Shown here: one piece after another, positions 15,196 through 24,294 of the stretch
How positions within the stretch are numbered: the stretch's first letter is position 1
Layout of the letters: each line of letters starts with the position of its first letter
NCBI GenBank assembly: GCA_038321235.1
Contig: JBBQEU010000016.1
Span: 1 to 37,561, forward strand
From: Sva-07 sp038321235
Lineage (GTDB): Bacteria; Actinomycetota; Acidimicrobiia; Acidimicrobiales; Ilumatobacteraceae
Reading direction: 5' to 3'
Length of the DNA: 37,561 bases
Program-made: the position numbers and the translations under genes
Notes under the pieces: generated by a model
What the model saw: the letters and a program-made list of their open reading frames with translations, nothing else
The model's database searches: none
Told to the model about the DNA's origin: nothing

Positions 15196-16269
15196 TCAGA
15201 GGCCGAGGAGGAAGAGCGCCCGGGCCGTCAGCGGCTGCACGGTGTCGGGGGTGGGGAACAGTGGCTCGAAGGCGTCCGCTGACACCGAACTGACCGTGAT
15301 CGTCTCGCCACCCAGCTGCGCCGGCGTCACGGACTTTCGCACGATGCCAGAGTCGTCGATCCAGATCTCCATCGTGAGCGCCTCGACGCCGTCGATGCCC
15401 GGTTGCACGGTGATTCCTGGCGGGAGGGGCGCTGGCGGTGGCGCTGAGCCATCGGTCGTCGGGGTGACGGCTGCGGTCTGTGCTTGCGTCAGGCCGACGG
15501 CGTCAGCCGACACGACGAGTCGCCGTGCCGGGAGGGTGTCGACGAAGGAGTCGGTGGCCTCGTCGATGGTGGTGAATTGGCGTGTCACTGGCGGCAGCAT
15601 TTCGTCGAGCGTGCGAACCCAGCGGCTACGTTGCCCCATCGAGAAGTCGACCGGGAACTCACCGCGGGGCAGCGAGTACCACACGGGGTCGTCGATGCGT
15701 CGGATGAAGGCCTGGTCCCACACACTGAGGATTTCGAGGTCGGGGGAATCGGTGCGGGGGATCAGGACCTGGGCAACACCGGATTCGAAGTCGGCGGTCA
15801 CCTCGTAGTCCTGGGTGCCGCCGAATGGATCAGGCTGACTGACCGTGAAGGTGGCGGTTCGAACGACGATCGGTGGTGCTGTCGGCACGGGGTAGGCGAG
15901 TGGGGCGGATGGCCCGTTGCTCTCGTCGTTGCCTTGGACCCGGTCGACGAGCTCAGGGCCGTACGTCACTCCGGCGTACCCGAGTCCACCGAGCACGGCG
16001 AGCAGGAACAGCCAGCTCATCGCTCGTCGAACGCCACTCCGACCGGGTGACTTCTTGGCTGGTTGCGGGACCGGTGGCGCAAACATCGCGCACGGGTCGA
16101 GCGCTGGCGTTGCCGCTCGCGCGGCCGGCGGCATCAAGGTCGGCAGCATCGGAGATGCCTGACTGATCTGACCGGGCCCCGGACACGGGAGAGCAGGCGG
16201 ACTGAACGCGACCGTGGGTGGCGGGAGCAGGCCCGCCGGCCTGGTCAGGGTGTCTGTCGTGTCGTCCAT
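15196..16269 (-). CDS. Unknown single-pass membrane protein with Pro-rich N-terminus
   Basis: I do not recognise a family. The 357-residue protein has a proline- and alanine-rich cytoplasmic segment (1-80), a basic patch KKSPGRSGVRR, one membrane helix at about 84-103 and an outer domain of ~250 residues. The outer domain has alternating beta-type segments (for example YEVTADFESGVAQVLIP, and a late MEIWIDDSGIVRKS) and resembles, in general pattern only, LprG/LppX-type actinobacterial lipid-carrier folds; it lacks a lipobox. It is upstream of purSL on the same strand, with 121 bp and a hairpin between, so co-transcription is uncertain. Its start is 61 bp from the divergent GMC oxidoreductase. 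Confidence 0.7.
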   Translation of the reverse strand: MDDTTDTLTRPAGLLPPPTVAFSPPALPCPGPGQISQASPMLPTLMPPAARAATPALDPCAMFAPPVPQPAKKSPGRSGVRRAMSWLFLLAVLGGLGYAGVTYGPELVDRVQGNDESNGPSAPLAYPVPTAPPIVVRTATFTVSQPDPFGGTQDYEVTADFESGVAQVLIPRTDSPDLEILSVWDQAFIRRIDDPVWYSLPRGEFPVDFSMGQRSRWVRTLDEMLPPVTRQFTTIDEATDSFVDTLPARRLVVSADAVGLTQAQTAAVTPTTDGSAPPPAPLPPGITVQPGIDGVEALTMEIWIDDSGIVRKSVTPAQLGGETITVSSVSADAFEPLFPTPDTVQPLTARALFLLGL

Positions 16270-16318
16270 GCCGACTTCAGTATCGGCACGACAGACGGAT
16301 TCTTGAGAGAATCTGCCC

Positions 16319-16324
16319 TACGAT
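16319..16324 (+). promoter_or_regulatory. -10 box for a probable leaderless GMC oxidoreductase mRNA
   Basis: TACGAT fits the TANNNT consensus and ends 6 bases before the GTG at 16331, so transcription would begin at or beside the start codon. No Shine-Dalgarno sequence is visible. No good -35 is seen. Confidence 0.45.
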
Positions 16325-16330
16325 CCGAGC

Positions 16331-17680
16331 GTGGCGACCTCCGATCGGACACTCGGTGGCCACTGGGTGGTGGTGGGCGCAGGGTCGGCCGGCTGCGTGC
16401 TCGCCGGGCGCCTCTCGGGGGATCACCGACGATCGGTGACCCTGGTCGAGGCTGGCCCTGACCTGGTCCACGACGACCTGGACGGACCCCTCGGAGGTCC
16501 CGATTTCCTGGCCGCTCTCGACGTGCCCGACCGAACGTTCCCGTCACTCGTCGCCACCCGGTCGACCGGCGACGTCCCGGTTGCGTATCGGCGAGGTCGG
16601 GGGATCGGGGGATCGTCGACCGTCAACGCGATGCTCGCCCTGCGCGGCGACCGCGAGTTGTACCGGTCGTGGGGCTGGCACGACACCGACGCAGCATGGG
16701 ATGCCGTGGCGCTTCCCGAGGAGGAGGTCGACCCCTCGGAGCTGGGCGTCGTCGACCGGGCGCTGCTGGCGGCGGCGCCGGATGCCGAGCTGGCGCGACT
16801 CACCCGCCGCAATGGCCGACGGGTGACCTCGGCCGAGGTGTCGTTGTGGCCTGCACTCGAGCGCGAGAACCTGGCGGTGCGCACCGGGTCGCTCGTCGAT
16901 CGCGTGGTGTTCGACGGTCGTCGCGCCGTCGGGCTACGCCTCGCCGATGGCGAGGTGCTCTCGGCCGACCGCGTGGTGCTCGCCGCCGGAGCGATCCATT
17001 CGCCCGCAATCCTGTTGCGCTCGCACGTCGACACGCCCGGTGTCGGCCTGGGGTTGCAGGATCACCCCTCGGCGCCGTTGACGCTGCGACTTCGTGAGGC
17101 GAATGGCGGCGGACTGGCGATCGGCTCGCTGCTGCAACGAGGCCCGTTGCAGTTCCTGCCGATGAATCATCTCGGCTCGGGCATGCCGGGTCTCGGACTC
17201 CTGATGACCGCGCTGATGCGGCCCCGGGGCCGTGCGGGCACCGTTCGCCTGGCGTCCGACGATCCAACTGACGACCCCGTGGTCGACTTCGCGTTGCTCG
17301 AGCACCCCGCCGACGTCGCCGCGCTCGTCGCCGGTGTGCGAATGGCGCTCGCCCTACTCGCAGCTCCGTCGTTCCATGACATCGTCGACGAGGTGTTCGT
17401 CGACGCGTTCGGCACGCGAGCCTCCACGCTCAGTGACGACCGCTCGATCGAACGGTGGGTTCGCAGCGCGGTCGGCGACTACGTGCACGCGTCGAGCAGC
17501 TGTGCGATGGGCCGAGTGGTGGATCATGACGGCGGTGTCATCGGCTATCAGGGTCTGTCTGTGTGCGACGCGTCGGTGTTCCCGACGATCCCCGATGTCA
17601 ATACGCACCTCCCGACGACGATGCTCGCCGAACGGCTCAGCGCCCGCTGGCTCCGCAAGGTCTCCGGCCCGACGCGCTGA
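16331..17680 (+). CDS. GMC-family FAD-dependent oxidoreductase
   Basis: This 449-residue flavoprotein opens with the FAD-binding WVVVGAGSAGCVLAGRLS and VTLVEAGPD. It has the family GGSSTVNAM segment near residue 95 and the middle motif VVLAAGAIHSPAILLRS. The C-terminal GMC domain carries H386 in HASSSCAMG and H426 in NTHLPTTMLAE, matching the two active-site residues of glucose/choline oxidase relatives. At 449 residues it is shorter than the usual 500-560. The family oxidises alcohols; the substrate is unknown. The GTG start has a -10 box just upstream (leaderless pattern). It is followed 39 bases later by an MBL-fold hydrolase on the same strand. Confidence 0.87.
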   Translation: MATSDRTLGGHWVVVGAGSAGCVLAGRLSGDHRRSVTLVEAGPDLVHDDLDGPLGGPDFLAALDVPDRTFPSLVATRSTGDVPVAYRRGRGIGGSSTVNAMLALRGDRELYRSWGWHDTDAAWDAVALPEEEVDPSELGVVDRALLAAAPDAELARLTRRNGRRVTSAEVSLWPALERENLAVRTGSLVDRVVFDGRRAVGLRLADGEVLSADRVVLAAGAIHSPAILLRSHVDTPGVGLGLQDHPSAPLTLRLREANGGGLAIGSLLQRGPLQFLPMNHLGSGMPGLGLLMTALMRPRGRAGTVRLASDDPTDDPVVDFALLEHPADVAALVAGVRMALALLAAPSFHDIVDEVFVDAFGTRASTLSDDRSIERWVRSAVGDYVHASSSCAMGRVVDHDGGVIGYQGLSVCDASVFPTIPDVNTHLPTTMLAERLSARWLRKVSGPTR

Positions 17681-17719
17681 CGGCGGCACGGCACGAGCCG
17701 GTCGTGTCAAGATGACGCG

Positions 17720-18681
<962 letters not shown>

Positions 18682-18685
<4 letters not shown>

Positions 18686-19965
18686 ACCGGTCGGCGGCGA
18701 ACGACGCACGTCGTGGCGACCGAACCGGCGGTGACACCGTCGATGTCGTCATCATCGGCGACGGCCCTGCAGGAAGTGCGCTGGCGCTGGCATGTCGTCG
18801 CGTCGGGGTGGAGGTGGTGCTCGTCGGTGACGACGCTGCGTGGTCTGCCACCTACAGCAGCTGGATCGATGATCTCACTGAACCGTCCTGGCCGGCGTTG
18901 ATCGACGTCGACGCCGTCGTCGCTGCATCGAGCCCTGAGGTGTGGGCGTACGGTGCTCGAGCGCACGTGCTACGTCGGCCCTACGCCACCTTGGACAACG
19001 CATCACTTCGGTCGGCGCTTCGGCATGGGGTGCCCCATCGGTCAGCGCTTGTGGCCCACGTCGTGACCGGACCAATCGGCAGGGTCGAGGGACATCGGGT
19101 CGAACTCGAGGGTGGCGACATCATCCGAGCGCGCATCGTCGTCGACGCCACCGGGTGGCCGGCCCGATTCGCCCGGCGAGCCGCTGAGCAGCCTGCCGCC
19201 TGGCAGACCGCCTTGGGCGTGGTGCTCGCCGAGCCGCCAACAGGCGAGATGGGTCGCCCGACGTTCATGGACTTTCGACGGGTGACCGGCCCGGACGGTG
19301 CACCGTCCACGGTCGGACCGCGCGGTGTGACCACCTTCTGCTATTCGCTGCCGATGCCGGATGGCTGGCTCGTCGAGGAGACGGTGTTGGCGTCCAGCCC
19401 GGCGATCGAGCCGATCGCCTTGCTGCCGCGTCTGGCAGCGCGCCTCGGCCGTCACCCTGACGACCTGTTGGCCGATGCCGTGCGTACCGAGTACGTGCGG
19501 ATCCCGCTCGGCGGTTCCCTCCCAGATCCCGGGCAACCAATCGTCGCCTTCGGCGCTGCGTCGGGGTACGTGCACGCGGCCACCGGCTTCTCGGTTGCTG
19601 CGTCGATTCGTGCGGCCCCTCGCGTGGCCACGGCGATTGCCGCGGCGTTGTCGTCGGGGCTGGGCATCGCCGATACCGGTTCGATCGCGGACTCGGTGTG
19701 GCCGAGCGCGATGCGGCGAACCCGGGTGCTGCACGATTACGGCCTCGAGGTGCTGCTCGAACTCGACGACGACGATGTGCGGTCGTTCTTCGACGCCTTC
19801 TTCGAACTTTCCGTCGACGACTGGACCGCATACCTGCGGGTGGACTCGCCGCCGCGGCAGATCAGCGTGGTGATGGCACGTCTGTTCCGCTCGTCGAGTT
19901 GGCAGCTGCGACGCCGTCTGGTGGGTCGGAATCCGGCAGCGCTGGCCCGTCTGTTGCGGCCGTGA
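18682..19965 (+). CDS. Lycopene cyclase family flavoprotein (CrtL/CrtY type)
   Basis: This 427-residue protein has an N-terminal dinucleotide-binding VDVVIIGDGPAGSALALA (GDGPAG at 26-31), RPYATLDNASLRSALR, the VEET motif (E232, E233) at the place of the cyclase FLEET/EET motif, and GAASGYVHAATGFSVAASIRAAP (~291-313). It closes with the FFDAFFELSVDDWTAYL segment seen in plant/cyanobacterial-type CrtL. The family cyclises the ends of lycopene in the membrane in a redox-neutral, FAD-dependent reaction. No crtB/crtI lies in this window, so the exact carotenoid is unknown. The GTG overlaps the MBL stop. Its last 104 bp overlap the convergent SURF1 gene. Confidence 0.85.
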
Positions 19966-20701
19966 GCGCGTCGTGCCGGTGTGTCCGGATCGAGCGCCGG
20001 ATGGCGAGGATCCAGCCGACGAGCACGGAGGTCGCGAAGATGAACCACTGCGCCGCATACGAGAGGTGTGGGCCTTCGTCGAGGGTTGGTGCCGGGACGG
20101 GGACAGGGTCGGCGTCACCCACGTTCGGGACGCTCCCGATCAGGTCGACGTAGAACGGAGCGACGTCGCCTTCGATCTGCGCGTCGAGTTCGTCCAGATC
20201 GATGCGGCGTACCTCGGTGACGGGGCCGTCGCCCGAGTCGGTGAGTTCACCGCGCTGGCGTGACATCGGGACGCGAAGACGGCCGAGGACGTCGACCTCG
20301 CCGCTCGGTGCTTCGTTGGCTTCGGCGCCGAACAGAACGAAACCGCGGTTGACGACGACAACCGCTGAACCCTCGTCGAGCGCTGCGAGGATGTTGTCGC
20401 CGGCCAGGCCGTCCTGCGAACGGTTGAACCACACGATCTGCTGCGGATCGAACACGCCGGACAGCGTGACCTGGCGCCATTCCAGATCCGTCGGGTCGTC
20501 CGCTGTCGCCAGCAATTCCCCGAGTGGAACCGGCGGCAGGTCGATGCGGGCCTCGACGACGGCATTGAACGCCTGGCGCTCGTCGAGTCGGTGGAGCTGC
20601 CACAGCCCGAGCCAGATCATGAGGGCGACGCCGGAGAACACCAACAGGTGGAACGCGATCCACTTCGGACGCAGCAGGAAGGAGAAGCTCGGCCCGGACA
20701 T
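19862..20701 (-). CDS. SURF1 family protein (cytochrome oxidase assembly)
   Basis: This 279-residue membrane protein has the SURF1 layout: an N-terminal helix (about 14-35, ending in WLGLWQLHRLDER), a periplasmic beta domain with VTLSGVFDPQQIVWFNRS and VVVNRGFVLFG, and a C-terminal helix preceded by LSYAAQWFIFA. SURF1 helps insert heme a into cytochrome c oxidase. I chose the ATG at 20701; a GTG at 20710 would add three residues but is only 1 base after a -10-like box. The last ~34 codons are read through the end of the convergent cyclase gene, giving a 104-bp antisense overlap. Confidence 0.9.
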   Translation of the reverse strand: MSGPSFSFLLRPKWIAFHLLVFSGVALMIWLGLWQLHRLDERQAFNAVVEARIDLPPVPLGELLATADDPTDLEWRQVTLSGVFDPQQIVWFNRSQDGLAGDNILAALDEGSAVVVVNRGFVLFGAEANEAPSGEVDVLGRLRVPMSRQRGELTDSGDGPVTEVRRIDLDELDAQIEGDVAPFYVDLIGSVPNVGDADPVPVPAPTLDEGPHLSYAAQWFIFATSVLVGWILAIRRSIRTHRHDALTAATDGPALPDSDPPDGVAAANSTSGTDVPSPR

Positions 20702-20711
20702 CTCGGGCACG

Positions 20712-20738
20712 ACGGTAGCGGTCGCCGAGCACTACCGT
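20712..20738. promoter_or_regulatory. Back-to-back TACCGT -10 boxes for SURF1 and the kinase
   Basis: TACCGT occurs at 20733-20738 on the plus strand, 8 bases before the kinase ATG at 20747, and at 20717-20712 on the minus strand, 10 bases before the SURF1 ATG at 20701. The two boxes are 15 bases apart and divergent. They would give leaderless or near-leaderless mRNAs, since neither start has a Shine-Dalgarno sequence at a normal distance. Confidence 0.45.
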
Positions 20739-20746
20739 GCCGCGCC

Positions 20747-21790
20747 ATGCGCACAGAAGATGTCACTTCGGACTGGCTCTCGTCGGTGCTCGGCGGCGAT
20801 GTCGGGCCGATCACCTCCCGGCGCATCGGTGACGGCCACATCGGCGTCAACGTGAGGATTGAGATGCCGGATGCCGAGGCGGACTTGCCTCGCTCGGTGG
20901 TGGTGAAGCTGCCGGCCACCGACGAGACGAGCCTGATGACGGCGGCGATGCTGCGCCACTACGAACGCGAAACTCGCTTCTACACCGAACTGGCATCCAC
21001 GGTCGACATGCGCGTGCCGTCGTGCTTCTTCGGCGACTGGACGCCGGCGACCAACGCGTTCGTGCTCGTGCTCGAAGACATGGCGCCGGCGACGCAGGGC
21101 GATCAGCTCGTCGGGTGCAGCCTCGAGCAGGCGCGCGACGCCGTTCGGGAACTGGCCAGACTGCACGGGCCCCGCTGGGATGATCCGTCGCTCGACGATG
21201 TCGACTGGATCGAACACGACACGGGCGAGAGCGGCGACGAGGCGGGCAGTGGCCTGGCGGCGATGTGGCAGATGTTCTTCCCCGGCTTCGCAGGAACCTA
21301 CCGTTCGCATCTCAGCGCCGAGGAGTTCGAACTCGCTGAACGCTTCGGCGGCATGATTGCCCAGTGGCGTGGTGGCCGGACGGGTCCCAAAGCGATCACG
21401 CACGGCGACTACCGCCTCGACAACATGCTCTTCGCAACCTCCGAAGGCGGAGCGCCGATCGCCGTGGTCGATTGGCAGACACCCGCCCACGGCAGCCCGA
21501 TCACCGATCTGTCGTACTTCATCGGTGCCGGGTTGCTCCCGCCCGATCGTCGAAGCCACGAGCGCGAACTCGTGTCGGTCTACCTGGAGGCGCTCAGCGG
21601 GTACGACATCACGCTCGACGAATCGTGGGTGTGGGATCAGTACCGCCGCGATGCGTTCGCTGGTGTCACGGTCGCGGCGATGGCATCGCAGATCGTCACG
21701 CTCAACGACCGGAGCGAGGCGATGTTCGGCGCGATGGCCCAACGTCACCTCCGCCAGGCCCTCGACCTCGATTCGTTGACCCTGATCTGA
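20747..21790 (+). CDS. Aminoglycoside phosphotransferase (APH/ecdysteroid kinase-like) family protein
   Basis: This 347-residue protein has a protein-kinase-like fold. It has a VVVKLPA lysine strand, a LVLEDM hinge, the catalytic loop THGDYRLDN (D221, N226) and the metal-binding VVDWQ (D242). The spacing matches the APH/EcKinase group, which phosphorylates small molecules. There is no reason to call it a resistance gene; many actinobacterial members are uncharacterised metabolite kinases. The ATG at 20747 sits 8 bases after a TACCGT box. A palindromic repeat begins two bases after its stop codon. Confidence 0.85.
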   Translation: MRTEDVTSDWLSSVLGGDVGPITSRRIGDGHIGVNVRIEMPDAEADLPRSVVVKLPATDETSLMTAAMLRHYERETRFYTELASTVDMRVPSCFFGDWTPATNAFVLVLEDMAPATQGDQLVGCSLEQARDAVRELARLHGPRWDDPSLDDVDWIEHDTGESGDEAGSGLAAMWQMFFPGFAGTYRSHLSAEEFELAERFGGMIAQWRGGRTGPKAITHGDYRLDNMLFATSEGGAPIAVVDWQTPAHGSPITDLSYFIGAGLLPPDRRSHERELVSVYLEALSGYDITLDESWVWDQYRRDAFAGVTVAAMASQIVTLNDRSEAMFGAMAQRHLRQALDLDSLTLI

Positions 21791-21791
21791 C

Positions 21792-21857
21792 GATTACACC
21801 GCGGGTCTGACCCCTGATGTAACGCATTACAACAGGGGTCAGACCCGCGATGTAATC
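21792..21857. repeat. REP-like palindromic repeat, copy 2
   Basis: Inverted 31-base arms lie at 21792-21822 and 21827-21857, with a 4-base loop. One arm of this copy is identical to an arm of the copy at 6747-6811 except for the two central bases of the GGGTCTGACCC core. It starts two bases after the stop codon of the kinase gene and ends 21 bases before the peptidase start, so it could also serve as a transcription or mRNA-stability boundary. Confidence 0.85.
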
Positions 21858-21878
21858 CCGCCGTGCGAACATGGTCGG

Positions 21879-23768
21879 GTGACAACGCTCCGCGCAGGAA
21901 CCTGGCCGTCTCCGATCACCGCCCGTTCGCTGGTGGCCGGTTCGGTGTCGATCAGTGAGGTGATCCCCGACGGCGACGACGTCTGGTGGACCGAGTCCCG
22001 CCCGGACAACGCCGGCCGGTCCACGATCGTGCGGTGGCGAGATGGTTCGACGGAGGACATCACGCTCCCCGAGACCAATGTGCGCACCAGCGTTCACGAA
22101 TACGGGGGCGGGGCGTGGTGGGCCCAGCACGGCGTCGCCTACTACAGCGAATTCGCCGACCAGCGACTTCGGCGCGTCGAGCTCGGCGGTGAGCCGGTGC
22201 TCCTCAGCCCGGAGCCGCCGAGGCCTCGCGCGTTGAGGTACGCCGACGGACGGCCGACGCCCGATGGTGACTGGTACATCTGTGTTCACGAACGTCACGG
22301 CGACGGCGAGCCCGTCAACGAGATCGTGGCGGTCGCCACCGACGGATCGCTGCGCGTCGAGGTGATCGCATCGGGTGCCGACTTCTACGCAGCACCACGG
22401 GCCTCGCCGGATGGCCGCTCGATCGTGTGGATTCAATGGATGCACCCGAACATGCCGTGGGACGCGACCGAACTGTGGATCGCCGAACTCGACGGAGCGT
22501 CAGCGCTCAACCCTCGCAAGCTTGTCGGTACCGGCGACGAGGCATTGCAGGAGCCGCTGTGGTGGTCTGACGGGACATTGGTGGTGGTCACCGACCGGGC
22601 CGAGTGGTGGAACTCGTACCGGGTCGACGTTGCCAGCGGTGAGCTGTCGGCAGAAGCGGTGGGTTCGTTCGAGATCGTCGAACCGCACTGGGTGTTCGGC
22701 GGCGCACGCCACGCCGAAGGCGCCCACGTGCTCGGCGATCGTCACGGCGACCGGCTCAGCCTCGACGTCGATCTCGCCTACACCGCCATTGGATCGCTGC
22801 GACGAACGGGCGACGCCTTCACGTTCGTCGCGAGTTCGTACACCACGAGCGACGAGGTCGTCCGTCTCGCCGGTGGCGTGGTCGAGATCATTCGCCCCGG
22901 GCGCGACCTCGGGCTCGACCCCACGTATCTCCCCGAGCCCGAACTCGTGACGTTCCCCACCAGCGCCGATGACGTCGCGCACGGGGTCTTCTACGCACCG
23001 GCCCATCCCGACATCGAGTTGCCCGAAGGTGAACGCCCGCCGTTGATGGTGTTCGTCCACGGAGGCCCGACAGGATCCGCGCAGCGACGGCTCGTTCCCG
23101 GCCGTGGGCACCGGTTCTGGACCAGTCGTGGCGTTGGCGTGATCGACGTCGATTATCGCGGTAGCACCCGATACGGCCGCACGTATCGTCGCAAGCTGCT
23201 CGGCAATTGGTGCGTGTTCGACGTCGACGACGCAGTCGCCGCGGCGCGTTTTCTGGCCGAGCGCGGCGACGTCGATGGTGAACGACTGGTGATCGAAGGC
23301 GGAAGCTCGGGGGGAACGCTCGTCCTGCTCGCCATTGCGAACCACGAGGTGTTCGCAGCCGGCACCAATCTGTTCGGCGTGACCGACATGTCGGCGCTGA
23401 TCACCGATGATCACAAGTTCGAGTCGCAGTACACGTTCGGGCTGATCGGGCCGTGGCCGGAGGCGGCCGACGAGTACGCCCGACGCTCACCGATCAACTT
23501 CCCCGAGCGGTTGTCGGCCCCGCTGCTCGTACTCCAGGGAACCGACGACACCGTCGTGCCGCCGGCCCACTCGGAGAAGATCGTCGAGGCGCTCCGCAAA
23601 CGGGGTCTACCAGTCGCCTACCAGACCTTCGACGGGGAGGGGCACGGCTTCAGATCGGCCGACTCGATCGTCCGCTGGTTCGAGTCCGACCTCTACTTCT
23701 ACGGTCGGGTTCTGGGCTTCGAGCCGGCCGACGCCGTCGCCCCGTTCGAGATCGAGAACCTCGACTGA
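21879..23768 (+). CDS. S9 family peptidase (prolyl oligopeptidase / acylaminoacyl peptidase type)
   Basis: This 629-residue cytoplasmic serine peptidase has an N-terminal beta-propeller-type region (~1-370) and a C-terminal alpha/beta hydrolase domain. The catalytic triad is visible: S476 in IEGGSSGG, D557 in GTDDTVVPP and H589 in GEGHGF. The oxyanion segment FVHGGPTG and YRGSTRYGRTYR are typical of the dipeptidyl-aminopeptidase/acylaminoacyl peptidase subgroup. The GTG start lies 21 bases after the palindromic repeat. The next gene on the same strand follows 39 bases after the stop. The exact substrate (N-acyl or prolyl peptide) cannot be read from sequence. Confidence 0.9.
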   Translation: MTTLRAGTWPSPITARSLVAGSVSISEVIPDGDDVWWTESRPDNAGRSTIVRWRDGSTEDITLPETNVRTSVHEYGGGAWWAQHGVAYYSEFADQRLRRVELGGEPVLLSPEPPRPRALRYADGRPTPDGDWYICVHERHGDGEPVNEIVAVATDGSLRVEVIASGADFYAAPRASPDGRSIVWIQWMHPNMPWDATELWIAELDGASALNPRKLVGTGDEALQEPLWWSDGTLVVVTDRAEWWNSYRVDVASGELSAEAVGSFEIVEPHWVFGGARHAEGAHVLGDRHGDRLSLDVDLAYTAIGSLRRTGDAFTFVASSYTTSDEVVRLAGGVVEIIRPGRDLGLDPTYLPEPELVTFPTSADDVAHGVFYAPAHPDIELPEGERPPLMVFVHGGPTGSAQRRLVPGRGHRFWTSRGVGVIDVDYRGSTRYGRTYRRKLLGNWCVFDVDDAVAAARFLAERGDVDGERLVIEGGSSGGTLVLLAIANHEVFAAGTNLFGVTDMSALITDDHKFESQYTFGLIGPWPEAADEYARRSPINFPERLSAPLLVLQGTDDTVVPPAHSEKIVEALRKRGLPVAYQTFDGEGHGFRSADSIVRWFESDLYFYGRVLGFEPADAVAPFEIENLD

Positions 23769-23807
23769 CACCGCTACCGGTCCGTGGGCACCTGCCACAC
23801 TGGTCGG

Positions 23808-24287
23808 ATGGAACTGCCGGACTTCCACATCCCGCACGCCGAGAAGATCGAATGGATGATCGAGACCAACGGCTGGGCGCTCGAACCGGTCGGTCCTGAC
23901 GCCGAGCACGATCCGCCCACACCCGGCTACGCCTACTCGATCGGGTTCCCCGATGCGGTCGGGTTCCCCGACGTCGCCGTATTCGGGTTGACCCCGGTCG
24001 CCGCCAACGGGTTGATCACCCTGGTTGCCGATGCCTGTCGGGGAGGAACTGACATCCCGCTCGGCGTCGAGGTGGTCGGACTGCTCGACAACGACCTGCG
24101 ATGCCTCTTCGCTCCCATCGATCTCGAACCGTGGGGGCCGTATTTCGCCACCGCTGCCGCGTGGTACCGCGGCGAGCAGTTCGAGATGTTGCAGCTCATG
24201 TATCCCGACCGCAACGGGTTCATGCCGTACGAGGTCGGCTACGAACAACGTATGACACTCGCCCAGCCGGTGATCGGTACCGTGTGA
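23808..24287 (+). CDS. DUF4262-type protein
   Basis: This 159-residue soluble protein has the pattern of the DUF4262 family: an early EKIEWMIETNGWALEPV helix-strand, GYAYSIGFPDAVGFPDVAVFGL in the middle, and QLMYPDRNGFMPYEVGY near the end. The function of the family is not known to me. I chose the ATG at 23808 because it starts the conserved region; an ATG 8 codons upstream is possible. It ends seven bases before metX, so the two are probably co-transcribed. Confidence 0.8.
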   Translation: MELPDFHIPHAEKIEWMIETNGWALEPVGPDAEHDPPTPGYAYSIGFPDAVGFPDVAVFGLTPVAANGLITLVADACRGGTDIPLGVEVVGLLDNDLRCLFAPIDLEPWGPYFATAAAWYRGEQFEMLQLMYPDRNGFMPYEVGYEQRMTLAQPVIGTV

Positions 24288-24294
24288 GGCCTGT

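Noticed and set aside
20747..21790. Aminoglycoside resistance gene
   Set aside because: Only the fold is shared; the sequence fits the broad metabolite-kinase group and has no resistance context.
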